From contig JAFREQ010000014.1 of assembly GCA_025331565.1 (NCBI GenBank), positions 6,776,501-6,840,500 of the forward strand: a DNA stretch of 64,000 nucleotides, written 5' to 3'. Shown one piece after another: positions 10,263 through 21,600 of this stretch. A model generated the notes under the pieces. That model ran no database searches, was not told the origin of the DNA, and saw only the letters and a program-made list of their open reading frames with translations. Source of the DNA: Holacanthus passer. Lineage: Eukaryota > Chordata > Actinopteri > Pomacanthidae. The translations under genes were made by a program, and so were the position numbers. Every line of letters starts with the position of its first letter. Position 1 is the first letter of the stretch.

Positions 10263-12617
10263 TTTTTTTTAAATAATTTTAAATTATTTTACATTAACAG
10301 TATGTTGGTTTAAGGTCAAAGTGAATCATGTTTATTGGGTTAATCTGATTATAAAATCATGGGATTTTATCAATAATGCAAAATCTTTACTTAAACTTTT
10401 TGAGTTGAGTCAGTGTATTCTTTTGGAGTGCAAGATGCACTAGATAAAGAGTCATACATACAACATAATAAGGATGTGTTGCATCACGTTGCCCTCAGCC
10501 ATCATATCTGCAGCAACACCCACACACAAAGGCTGAATTTTTTTTTGTTGTTGTTGCATCTTCTGGTGGAACAAGTAGACAGTTCCCCATTTCTGCAAAG
10601 GAAGCGGTTGCAACTGTTTCCTGCCACCAGATTAAGGTTTGCTCCTTCCTGCTGTATTGTTTGTGCGCGGTTGATGCATCTTTTTTTTCACAGCTCACCA
10701 AACAAGTTACTGTCTGGAAGTGGTATCACAGACAAGATAGAATTTCATCAGAACGTTCTTGGTCTGATCTGTCACACCCGGCAATGCATGATACCTCCTG
10801 GGGAAATGTCCTGCGCTTAATCACAGGATCTGAACATGATAGAGATTTACTAACTGATGATGAATTGCTGTAATAGTAACAATACATCACCAGAGACATC
10901 ATTCACATCTTTGTCTCATTCACAGCTGCACTAGTGATGGGGGACAAAAAAAAAGAAATCTCATTCAGATTCACAGCCACAAGAGAGGGTCAGCCGTCCT
11001 ATCGTTATATGCTAATTAGAAATCGTTAAGCTGGATTTGATGATTATGATTTGAGGTCTATTTAAGTGAATGACCGAAGTGGCCACAGAAGAGCAGGTTC
11101 TATTAGCTAGAGCACCCTGACTTTGCCTCTCCCTAAATCCTTATAGTCACACCCCTCCCACACGACAAAACAACATTATTTCATGGAATATTTCTCAATT
11201 TATCCTAAGTAAACCTAATACCTAAAGTATTCCCCAGAGCTTCACACCTATTTTCATTCTGACAGATATGTAAATGTGCATGAACTCGCATGCACTTACA
11301 CTAAATTAAATTGTGCCGCGGCCTAAATGAGCACATCTAATGACAAAAACAGCATCCATAACTGAACACTGTCTTACTCTGAGCCGCCCAACAAATGATG
11401 TTGTGAAACACCAGACTGGAATATCTTATTATACAGAACATGTTACATCTCATCAGCTTGCATGGAACATTGTGAAATGACATGGAGGAACACGGCAGCA
11501 TCTAAAGCTCACCGCGAGAAACAAGGAGGGATTTGGAACAACAGTACTCATAACAGAGTGAGTCATTCGGCAGAAGTGTATAAATAAAAAGTCAAGTGAG
11601 ATGCAGTTAAACAAAATCACAAGGTGCACATACACGAAAGACACTGTTTGTCTGAGATACACAAAAATGTTTATTATAACTGCATCCAGCTGCTATTTGA
11701 GTAATTATCTGGAAATGATTCTCGGTATGAAGAGGTTTTATTAAAAGCTCTACTGGACCCACACCCAATGTCCAATGTTCAGTTTGGAAGACATAATGTT
11801 CTGTGATAAAAGCACTGATGAGGCTATGTTCTTCAAATGTCCTCAATAATAACGTGCAGCTTGTGTATTTTGTCCTGAGAATGGAGGAAGAGGAACGTAC
11901 AGAGAGACAGACCCAAGATAAGAAGTGGATGAACTTGAGAGTGGAGTCACCAGACCGTGGCAGGCCCCGATATGAAAAGCAGATTTCCATTCTCTCCGTT
12001 ATCAAACTCAGCTCTTCGTCGGTGAGCTTTCTATATGTGCCGGAAATTAACAACTCAGCACACTACCCCCCCTCACTTAACCTTAGAGATGTCCTTTTCT
12101 CACAATCTTTCTCCCTTTAGTTTTCCAAAACGTGACCTCATCACTTCCCGTTCTGCTCCTGTTTTCTGACAGCCACCCTGCAGACTCTCTCATCTGTCGT
12201 TTGTTGTCTTCAACACCGTTGGGCCGCCCCGCTGTTAGCTCTCTGTCAATATCTCAGTGGGATTCGTCCCTAGTTGCAGCAGTCAAATTAAGACTGTTCG
12301 GCACACACGGATGTCCAGGCACTTAAGAAAGCCGCAGGGTTGCTTCGACACAATGAAATGGGTGCATTTCCCTTCTTATGTTTCGTGCTTTCCTCCACTT
12401 TTTCCCTTTTTGCCTTCTTCATTTCTCTTCTTCTTTGCGGACAGGGGTGGTGAAAGGATCAGGGTCTCTGGGTGGAGAGCTGTTGGGGGACGTATTCACC
12501 AGGAAGTATTGCAGCAATGTGATAGAACAGCTGACTCTTAGTGCCCTGTGAAGGGTTTCGGGAAATGAGAATTTCTCCTTAGTGGCCAATAAAGTTCTAA
12601 ATTATTCAGGGTGTTTA

Positions 12618-13075
12618 TATTTTTAGCCATTGTAGTAGTGTGGCTTTAGGGATGGAAATGTCAGTCAGGCCACCACTTCACTGAAATATCTCAACAACTA
12701 TTGGATGAAATGCCATTAATTTTTGTCGTGGGCATTCACGGCAGCCAGGTGATGAATCTTACTGACTTTGGTGACCCCCTGACTTTTTCTCTTGCCCCAT
12801 CACGAGGTTGACATTTGTGATTTTGAGCAAAATGTCTCAATAAGTGTTGGACATTGGAAATTTGGCACAAATATTCCTGTTCCTGTCAGGATTCGTTGTA
12901 TAAACTTTGGGGATCTCTTAACTTCATCTAGTCATCAGGTCCATATTAGAACTTGTCAAATATTGCTTCGCTACCAAATATCTGCAAAACTAATGACATT
13001 CCCATCAGCTGCAGCTGCACTTTGTTCTGTGCTACTAAGCTAACTAACATGGTAAACATCAGCATGCTAACATTG
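12618..13075 (+). repeat. Teleost interspersed repeat, copy B
   Basis: Reads ATATCTCAACAACTATTGGATG near 12686, which is the reverse complement of the block at 6058-6080. It then runs through ACCAAATATCTGCAAAACTAA and ends with CATCAGCATGCTAAC. There is no coding capacity, and copy A is in the opposite orientation. Confidence 0.65.
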
Positions 13076-13514
13076 TGAAAAAATCAGTTCAACAACTCAG
13101 CAACATTTGTAATTTCTCAAAAGGCTATTTCTTTTAATGCCACTTAAATTTAATCCTTCAAATATTATGCATGTGTGGGATGAAAACTAATCACCAGCTC
13201 AACCGGAAATTCTGTATCATATAAGCTTATCAATATTACATTATATTATATCATTAATATAACAAATCGCTGACAAAAAAGTGTGCCTAACCGACTGAAT
13301 CTCTCCTCCAACTCAGTGATACTGTCCCTCATCCTCTGTGGCGCCTGTGCCTCTCTGAGAAATGCTGTGCATCTGCAGCCCATGCCTTGCAAGCTGTGCA
13401 CGTCTGAGGTAGCACTGTGGCAAAGAAATGCTTGATCAACTCAATTTCCTCCTAAAGTCTCATTCTTCTTACCTGCCACCCATTTCCCATCTCCTCTCTC
13501 TCTTCTATTTCTCT

Positions 13515-13539
13515 TCTCTCTCTCTCTCTCTCTCTCTCT
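13515..13539 (+). repeat. (CT)n microsatellite
   Basis: A pure TC/CT run within a longer pyrimidine-rich block. Confidence 0.93.
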
Positions 13540-13678
13540 GGGCGAGTGTACAGAGGTGCGGATTTATGGAGCGGCCCAGTCGCTGGTGGCCACAATCCAG
13601 CCTGAGCAAGTGATTTGTTCAGAGATTACAGACATGGAAGGCAGAGAAAGGAGCATTAATGATGCTATGGACAGATCG

Positions 13679-13680
<2 letters not shown>

Positions 13681-13719
<39 letters not shown>
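13681..13719 (+). repeat. (GT)n microsatellite followed by GA-rich DNA
   Basis: A pure GT tract of 39 bases, then AAGAGAGAGAGAGGGAAGGA. A shorter (AC)n tract lies at 13879-13896. Confidence 0.96.
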
Positions 13720-13720
<1 letters not shown>

Positions 13721-14099
13721 AAGAGAGAGAGAGGGAAGGAAGGAAAAGAACGGCCTCTACTTTACTTAACAAGGGTTGTCAACCATATGCATTTGTCAAC
13801 AGTGCAGAGACAGTCCATCCTTAATGAGACTCTGACATTGACATTGATTGTTTTTTGGGAAGTATTTAATTCTTAAGCACACACACACACACACACAAAA
13901 ATGCCATGTTTCATTTGTGTTGTGATGACTTGTATTTGTGTTCCACAGTGGGCTTCATTTGCAATCAGCAATCACTCAACAAAGCTCTTCATCCCCTTTG
14001 TAGACGAGGCCTTTGATAAAAAAAAAAAATTGCCTCGTGGCAAGCGCTGGGGTAGTGAAGCAATTAACATTAACATCTCAGCGGATGTTTGTTTTATCA

Positions 14100-14440
14100 C
14101 TTTAGGAACTAACCAAGGACACTTCCGAGAGGGCACCTTCAGTCTCCTCCACCCAGACCTCCAGCCATATGTGGCCTGGTTCGAGCAGCGGCGTTGACGG
14201 GGCCGTTGGCAGCGGGAGACGCCGCCCCTCCTGCTCTGCTTAATTACCTGCGTGATGGAGTGGTTCCCCCCACAGCAGAGCCACTGTGCCACACTGTGTC
14301 AGGGGCAGTGCGGACACACGGAGCTGGCCAGCCTCACCCGCCTCACCTTTCCCTGTCTCTCTCTGTCAGATCAGATTAATAATAAAATAGCAACAGCCGG
14401 AGAGCGTTTTCCTTTTGGCCAGGTGAATATTTCATTGTCC
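14100..14440. promoter_or_regulatory. Candidate conserved non-coding element
   Basis: A higher-complexity, GC-richer block than its surroundings, with no consistent reading frame and no repeat structure. It includes a homeodomain-type TTAATTA site (near 14241) and an AT-rich core with AATAATAAAATAGC. Function is inferred from composition only. Confidence 0.25.
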
Positions 14441-15062
14441 ATTTTTGCTTCTTGCCCCAACTTTTTTTGCGCATACTCAATATCAGCTTTAGTCTTTTAT
14501 AATACAGAGGCATTATTGACTGTCCCAGGCTTCATTAGCAAGCCTCCTCGTTGTCTATTGGATTGCACAGAGTACAGAGCACACAAGCCTGGGCAGAGAA
14601 TAAAGTGGAAGGCACTGAGAGTCCAAACTGTACCCGCTGAGACTAAACCAGACCACATTAACTGTTGCTGTAGCAACTGTCTCCAAATCAGAGGAGAAAA
14701 CGCGAACACTTTGAGCAGACTAATTTCTTAAAATGTCCTCATCCACTGTCTCTCTCCCTCCATCTCCCTCCTCCTTGTCTACCTCTAAAGGTGAGGTAAA
14801 AAATATTCTTGCACACTGAATTCATAGAATCAAAAGTGCTGCGACCGTGGACATTCAGCGGTTAATGGAATTTAACAAAAAAGTTTATTTCAAGGAGAGA
14901 CACAAATTCTGAGATTTGGCTTGCTTTCAACTATATCTTCATTAAAATTCAATACATGGCTCGTGAAAACAAAGCGACATTAGAGCAGCCTCTCTGCCAG
15001 AGTTGCACAGATTTAGACCTTTGAGGAAAAAAAAAAATGATGAAGAGTTCAGTGGAAACAAT

Positions 15063-15590
15063 CAGTGGTGGAAGAAGTTTTCAGATCCTTTACTTAAGTA
15101 AAAGTAGCAACACAACACTGTGAAAATACTCCAATATATATTAAAGTCCTGCTTTCAGAACCTTACTTAAGTAAGAGTATGAACGTTTCATCAGCAAAAT
15201 GTAATTAAGTATGTAAGTATCAAAAGTAAAAGTACTCATTTGCAATAAAATGTCAGTCAGTGCTTTACTATTTTCTCTGCTGCATTAATGTGTGTGTTGT
15301 ATTTTACTTCTGTAGATGTATGAGGGTGAGCTCAATTAAGGAACACTTAATTCTTCAGTTCAGAAGATTCTCATTCATAATCACCAAATTTGTAGATACA
15401 CGATGATGCACTGAAAAGAAAGTGTGTGAAAAATTGTAATCTGAAAAGTAACTAAAGCTGTCAGACAAATGTAGGGGAGCGAAAAGTACAATATTTGCCT
15501 CTGAGGTGCAGTGAACTATGAAGTTGCATAAAATGGAAATACTCAAGTACAAGTACTAGAATAAATCTACTTAGTTACTTTCCACCACTT
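15063..15590 (+). mobile_element. hAT-like MITE, complete, with 8-bp target site duplication
   Basis: The left end CAGTGGTGGAAGAAGT matches the inverted right end (...TTACTTTCCACCACTT). Flanks are GAAACAAT (15055-15062) and GAAATAAT (15591-15598), an 8-bp duplication matching at 7 of 8 positions, the length expected for hAT insertions. Inside are AAGTAAAAGTA-type motifs. There is no transposase frame. Related decayed copies lie at about 16735-17140 and 20900-21930. Confidence 0.82.
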
Positions 15591-16576
15591 GAAATAATTG
15601 TCCAGGTAACTGTAACACATTCCTCTGCTTCCTAACTTGATAAGTATTCTGTGTTTAAAGCCAACAGCCTTACCCCATAACATAGAGTTGACAATAAACA
15701 GCATCATTTAAGACAGTTATGAACATAACTCTTGGGAATTTACATGGTCCTTAAGTCTCGAGTGTGAACATTTTTAATCATCCATGCTAATATATTCATG
15801 AGTGATGAGGCAAGCAGCTGTCTGAACAGAGGCTCCCAGTGTGTCTGAGGTGGTGTGTGGGGGTTTGCTCAGGTGAACAGGGCTGCGCCTGTGGAGACAC
15901 TTATCACCCACAGCAGAAACAGTCTCATGCATGCCCAGAATTCTCAATGACATGAGGCCGACGAGGAGTTTGAACAAGAGGAAAGAGCTGCTTTCAGATG
16001 GGAATGAAGAGCAGAAACAGAAACCTTCATACTGTGAATGTGGAGTTTATAGTGCGCTATGGTTTTTGTGCTCTTTGATGTTTGTGTGTTGGATATTTTT
16101 TCTCCATGTAAAAGCACTGAATATGCATCAGGTATTTTTCCCCTCATGAAATTTTTAAATTGCCTGTGCTTTATTTCTGGCTGCATATCATCCTCATTAC
16201 ATTTCCACGTAGCAACCATCCATGGCTACTCGTTTTTTCAAATGAGGCCCCAGTTGGAGCTGTTCGCCCTAAAAATTCACATCATCCATGTCACAAGTTT
16301 GCACTTTCACCACAAGCCTAACCGACCTGTGACACAGTGAGACACAGAGGGGGAAGTGAAAGCATCACGTCTGAGCTTTAATTAGACACAGGTATGGTAA
16401 CACAAGAGTGATAACTTAGAGACAAACATAAGACAATGGAGAGTCAAGTGTTTTCCACGCACAGTTAATCTCATTAAAATGGATGGATAAACAGCTCTGA
16501 CTCTTGCAACTTTTATAAAAAAAAAAAACCCCTCTCCATTACATTATCTGACTTTTCTTTCCTTTGCATTTGGCAC

Positions 16577-16706
16577 CACTAATGTTGCAGCTTGCCAGCA
16601 TGTTTTCACCGAACTTCCTGCATCTCCTAGTTTGAAGCTGGTGTCGAGCATCAGTGCATAAATGCAAACTCCTCAGTGATTGATTTTTCTCAGCCAGCTG
16701 TTTGTG
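16577..16706 (+). repeat. Local direct duplication, copy 1
   Basis: About 130 bases that recur at 17137-17262, sharing GAACTTCCTGCATCTCCTAG, GAGCATCAGTGC and CCAGCTGTTTGTG in the same order and orientation. Confidence 0.8.
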
Positions 16707-16734
16707 TACGTTTGTGTAAGTGTCAAAGTGACGT

Positions 16735-17140
16735 GATAGTGAAAGTACTCATTCACAGAAAAAAATGCTCCCTGTCACTGTTTTATAATTAAATCTGATT
16801 TTTGAATTTATGTTACTGCTGCATTTATGTTGGATTTTACTGTTGTAGATGTTGCAGGTTGAGTTCACTTAACTACTTTACTGTTGGGTAGCTAAACCTA
16901 CAGAAATGCATCATATTTTTGTAGCATCCCTGTCCTGTGAGAAGCATGCATCTCTAAAAAGTCAAAGTTCATTCTGTTTTCAGCTTTGTGACGCTGCATT
17001 TCAGCTCATCCAAGAGGGGTTTCAAATCATTTATTTAGCTTAGGAGCTTTTCATTCACATGCAAAGTCACCAGAAGTGGAGATACACAGTGATCCACTGG
17101 AAAGGATGGGTGTGGAAAATTGTAATATGAAAAGTCATCA
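16735..17140 (+). mobile_element. Decayed hAT-like MITE remnant
   Basis: Shares internal stretches with the MITE at 15063-15590: TGCTGCATTTATGTTGGATTTTACT, GTTGTAGATGT, GAGATACACAGTGATCCACTGG and GTGGAAAATTGTAATATGAAAAG. Termini are not recognisable. It lies between the two copies of the local duplication. Confidence 0.65.
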
Positions 17141-17262
17141 CTGATGTTGCAACCTGCCAGTGTGATTTCACTGAACTTCCTGCATCTCCTAGTTAGAAGC
17201 TGATGTTGAGCATCAGTGCTTACACTCATCAGTGATGCTGCAGAGGCTGCCAGCTGTTTGTG
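17137..17262 (+). repeat. Local direct duplication, copy 2
   Basis: Direct-repeat partner of 16577-16706, about 560 bases downstream and some 675 bases upstream of the susd3 start codon. Confidence 0.8.
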
Positions 17263-17440
17263 CCCTCTCTCACTTCAGCTTCCGTGCGTAAACACGATCC
17301 AAATGCTGAAACTCATGACCAAACTATGTAAGCTGTGCAGTGGTAAACACAACCTTACGTCTCTCCGCGGCCTCACGGTCCTTAAAGACGAGCTGTGCGT
17401 CACTGATTGTGTGTTTTGCACATTTTCAACCCCTGTCTGA

Positions 17441-17620
17441 GGCGCCACGTCCTGATAGGCTCAACCTGAGCGTCGGTGCGACATCCTGCCTTCCACTGCT
17501 GATGTAGTCACCTCGTCACCGTCCAGCCCACGAAGCGCGAGCTCTGGTGTGCGACTTGACCCGACCTGCTGTAATCCACAAAGTCATTTTCTGCTTTGGT
17601 CGACAAGGTCTCGACCGATC

Positions 17621-17656
<36 letters not shown>

Positions 17657-17937
17657 GCCCTCATCCGCTTGGCGCGCCGTCGCCAAAACGCGCATTAGAA
17701 GAAGTGGAGGATGCGGTGAGGAGGCTTTGTGGGAGGACTCTTGTGGAGGACAAGCTGCTCACCGGGAGGTGGAGAGACCTGACGGAATCGCAAGAAGAAG
17801 CTCACGTACGACTCCAGATAAGGAAGCCCCGGCTTGTTTACCTCGTGCCGGGCACCGAGGCGCACCGAGGCGCAGTCTTTACGCACAGCCAAGGAGCGGA
17901 CCAGAGGAGGGTGGGGGGGTGTCTGTCTGTCAACACC
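17441..17937 (+). promoter_or_regulatory. susd3 promoter and 5' leader, CpG-rich
   Basis: CpG density rises sharply here (ACGAAGCGCGAGC, GGCGCGCCGTCGCC) compared with the flanking AT-rich DNA. A (CT)n tract sits at 17623-17654. The region runs directly into the susd3 ATG at 17938. No TATA box is clear, and the start site cannot be placed from sequence alone. Confidence 0.55.
17623..17654 (+). repeat. (CT)n tract in the susd3 promoter region
   Basis: A pure CT run of 32 bases embedded in CpG-rich DNA. On the other strand it is a GAGA-type element, which can position promoter complexes; that role is inferred. Confidence 0.95.
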
Positions 17938-18022
17938 ATGTCAGCAGCCACAGCCTCCATAGCAGATGTGTCCAGGACTGATTTCACCAACAGAGATGAC
18001 AAACGTGACCGGAATAAATCAG
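17938..18022 (+). CDS. susd3: susd3 exon 1
   Basis: ATG in a favourable context (CAACACCATGTC). It codes 28 residues, Ser/Ala-rich then charged (NRDDKRDRNKS), and ends phase 1 before GTAAGA. The frame is open upstream but without an ATG in this CpG-rich leader, so 17938 is the natural start. Confidence 0.85.
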
Positions 18023-18568
18023 GTAAGACCGATGAGACAGAAAACCAAATGGTGCCAAATTCACGCTGGAGTTGGACGTGTGGGACGTGTGTGGGTTTGT
18101 TTTTGGCACTTTGTATTTATCACACTTTTGGTCCTTAAAATAAAGGCATGTATTTTTAGGATTTTGATTCAAATATTTGCACTGACAATAAAATGTCACT
18201 ACAGCATTTATAAGATTTTATGGAGATTGAATGTGCGTGTTCCTTAATGCTGCTTGTGCATCATCCCTTCAGGGACTCACACTCCTTGCTGTGGTGGCAG
18301 TTTCTAACAATTGCTCCATCATTAATAGTCAATGTATGCATTTGCAGATTGTATTTTATTGGCAGGTGCGTATAACAAACACACATTATATCATACAATA
18401 AGTGTTGTTGAAGGAAAACTGAATAAACTTCAGGCACACCTTTCTTCCAGATCTTATCATTTATCTTTTTTTTCTCAAATAGAGAAAACAAAGAGGAAGT
18501 GAAAAAAGGGGAGGCAACATGACTGGTTTTATCAGAAACTCAAAGAGCTGGTGCACAGCTGGGCGCAG

Positions 18569-18606
<38 letters not shown>

Positions 18607-21600
18607 TATATAAAAGCGATGCTCTCTACTTATCTGCAATGAAGTGCGTCCTTGTGTTACATAAACTTGAATATGGTGAGCTGATGTTAATGGCCCTCAG
18701 GGGTGTGTTTATCCCAGTTGAGTCTGACCCAGTGCCATTGTAAAATTTGATCAGAAGTGTTGTATCTTGAAAAGAAAATGCTCTCTCTGTCTGTTCTTCC
18801 TTTCTTTTCCTGTTTGCCTGTAACTGAAACCACCAACTTTTGGTGTGATTCAACGCCCCTTGTGGTGATAAAAGCGGGCCTCATGTTTTTTTTACAACCC
18901 CTCTCACATTCTTGAATATGTTCCTCCATTTAATACTTAGAAAGACAAACATTGCAACATTCTCTCCAGTGTCACACCCCAGAAGAAGGATTTCCCTCGG
19001 TAAACATCTGGTTTTGAACTTTTCGTGGACCTGATCACGTTCCCCTTCCCAGTTCTGTTGGAAACCGTTGAAGTGATGTCATTGTGTTTATTTGCATTCC
19101 AGCAGTTTGTGTTATGATGAAGTGATACTGCGATGTTGAAGGTTCATCGTGCCATACTGCTGGCATACTGAGATGACAGAGCCAGAGACCTCCCCTCCTG
19201 TAATACACTGAGCGCTGTGCTGTGCTGTATGATAACCGGTTGTTTATCATGGCTCCAGATGGCCCGTGTGTTTCCACCAGCCTCGCAGGCCTTTTGTTTA
19301 ATGATTTATCACATTTCCTGCTTCAATACTGGTAGAATTCGATGCAGCAGAGCGCCCGGGTGTTATGGGGGGCGGTCACGCAGTGTTGTGCAGCCCTACA
19401 GGGGTTCAGCACTGATAGCTGTGGAATGACTGTCCCATTCCACACTGAATCTCATCTGCAGTGCTCCACTCTTCTTTTGTTGTTCACCCTGAATTGCTGC
19501 TGTGCTACTTTTGTATGATCATCTCCGTGAAAACAAATTTCTTTTGAAGATACATGAATTATACATGTGTTCAAAACTTTGAGTGAACTTTTGGTGACTT
19601 ATGCATACGTCTAACATCTACAACGTAATTCAATCTCCGCCGCTGTCTTTGATGCACATAGTCTGACTCTTTGTTTTAGGTCAGTCCCAGGCTCAGTGCA
19701 CACCCATGCCCCTGCCAGCCCTGGGCACCCAGAGGATCATCCAGGGCAACGGCACCAATGTGGGCACAGTCATTTCCTTGCAGTGCCCAGCCAAACACAG
19801 ACTGGTTGGAAGTGAGCTGACGTGCGTCATGGACACCAACAGCACCCACTGGGAGGGGGAAACCTACTGTAAACGTAAGCAGAAACTGAAACTTAGACAT
19901 GAGAGTTAATATATTAAGAAAGGCAGTCATTGTTTGAGCCGCCTGCTCAAAACCAGGGGGATGTGGCTTCATGAATCTAACTGTTCACACACTATAACTG
20001 AAATGTGTTTATGTGCAGATGAAGTGTTTCCAATGCTTTTACTGGGAAAATTGCAGCGACTGCAAAACCTCCCTTGAACTGTCTGTCAGCTTATTATTCT
20101 GAAGAGATGGAATATATATTAAACATTATGGGATAAGCACTGGGGCTATGGGCAATGTCACATGAAGACACTTAAAGAATTAGTTGGCTCGCACTAATTA
20201 ATACTCAAAATGATGTGAGAAGAATCATGAGAAAATAATTTGTTGCTTGGGGGAAAAGCTCATTTAAGGAGAATATTAATGCTAACGCAGGTAGAGAGGA
20301 ATAATTTCAAGCAGGTGCACAGTTAGTCACTCTTTTGGTAAGTGAGTGGAAAAAGTGAGAGTGTAATCTTAATTATGTTTCAGGATCAATCATCAGGGGA
20401 GAGGAGAAGCTGTCTGATGTGAAACTGAAAGAAATGAAAAATGGAATTTATGTTTTGTTATCCTTTCTGTGATGAGCTGGAATGTGAACTTTTGATGTGA
20501 AATGACTTTATTTCTGCCGATTTCCTCTGATTAAATGATAATGAAAGACTTTTGGCAGGCTTTATCTGAAAAGCCCGAGCACGGTGGCAGCGTTTTGTGT
20601 GATACCCAAGTCTCATTAGGAATTGTTACACATAGATTTTGCGCCATGATGAATGGAGTTGTCTAACAGGTTGAATGCATTACATGGAAACAGAGTCGAT
20701 AAATCAGTCAATAGTCTTCTTCTCTCACGCTCCAGCTCTGTCTCCCTATGAGGACTATGGCTTCCGTGTGGCCGTGCTGGCATCCATTGTGAGCTCAGCC
20801 ATAATCTTCCTCATGTCCGTGGCCTTCATCACCTGCTGTTTGCTCGACTGCATCAAAGAGGACAAAAAGAAAAAGGAGGAGAGGTGAGTGAGAAACAAAC
20901 AGAGGTGGAAGAAGTACTCAGACTTTTTAATTTAGAGTACCACCAGTACCACAATCTGAAAGAACTCTATTACAAGTAAAAGTCTATCTTGTGGGGGTTT
21001 TTTTGTCAAAGTTATGTTCACATTCACTGTTACTCACAAAAATGCATTGTGTGTATTCTTGAACTTTGACAAATGTGTTGAAAGTAGTTACTTCCTCAAA
21101 GTCAAAACAAAGTCAGTTTTGAAGTATTTTCAACACACACACGTTGTCTATATTTACTTACTAACAGTCTTCTTCATCCTTGTCTGGCACGTTGCTGCAT
21201 ATCTTGGCACGTTTCCACCACCTGTAGATCAGTGGAATAGTGTGAAACAATCGGCAGGAGTTCACATAAAAGTACAGAAGTATTATCGGCAAAAATATAA
21301 TTACAGTATACAAATGTAAATGGGCAGAAAAAGGGTACCTGTGACTGATATATTGCATTGTATTATAAGATTGTGAATACTGATGCATCATGCATAAATA
21401 ACTTTGAGGGCAAGGTGGGCTTTTTGCACCCGGTGGTTCCCAACCTTGTGACCTCCAAGGGGGTCATAAGATAAATTTGTGGTGTTGTGAGATTACTGAT
21501 GGGGTAGGAGACGAAGGTAGAGAGAAGAAAAACAAAGCTGCACACATTTCTTTACTTTTTTTGTGAAATATTGGGCAATTACATCCCTTAACTTAAACAA

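Larger units (their letters stand above)
5101..17440. other. fgd3-susd3 intergenic region, no protein gene recognised
   Basis: About 12.3 kb with no exon I can support. It holds several microsatellites, a poly(A) tract at 7077-7110, two copies of a teleost repeat (about 5735-6150 and 12618-13075), an L2-like tail (9104-9174), a possible retroelement remnant (about 9520-10130), a degenerate CATAGC array (10150-10262), a complete hAT-like MITE (15063-15590) and a locally duplicated segment near 16.6 and 17.15 kb. The stretch 14100-14440 is a candidate conserved non-coding block. Confidence 0.65.

Noticed and set aside
11607..12053. 148-codon open frame on the minus strand in the fgd3-susd3 interval
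   Set aside because: No recognisable domain or splice context, it overlaps a plus-strand open frame of similar quality, and composition is not clearly coding.
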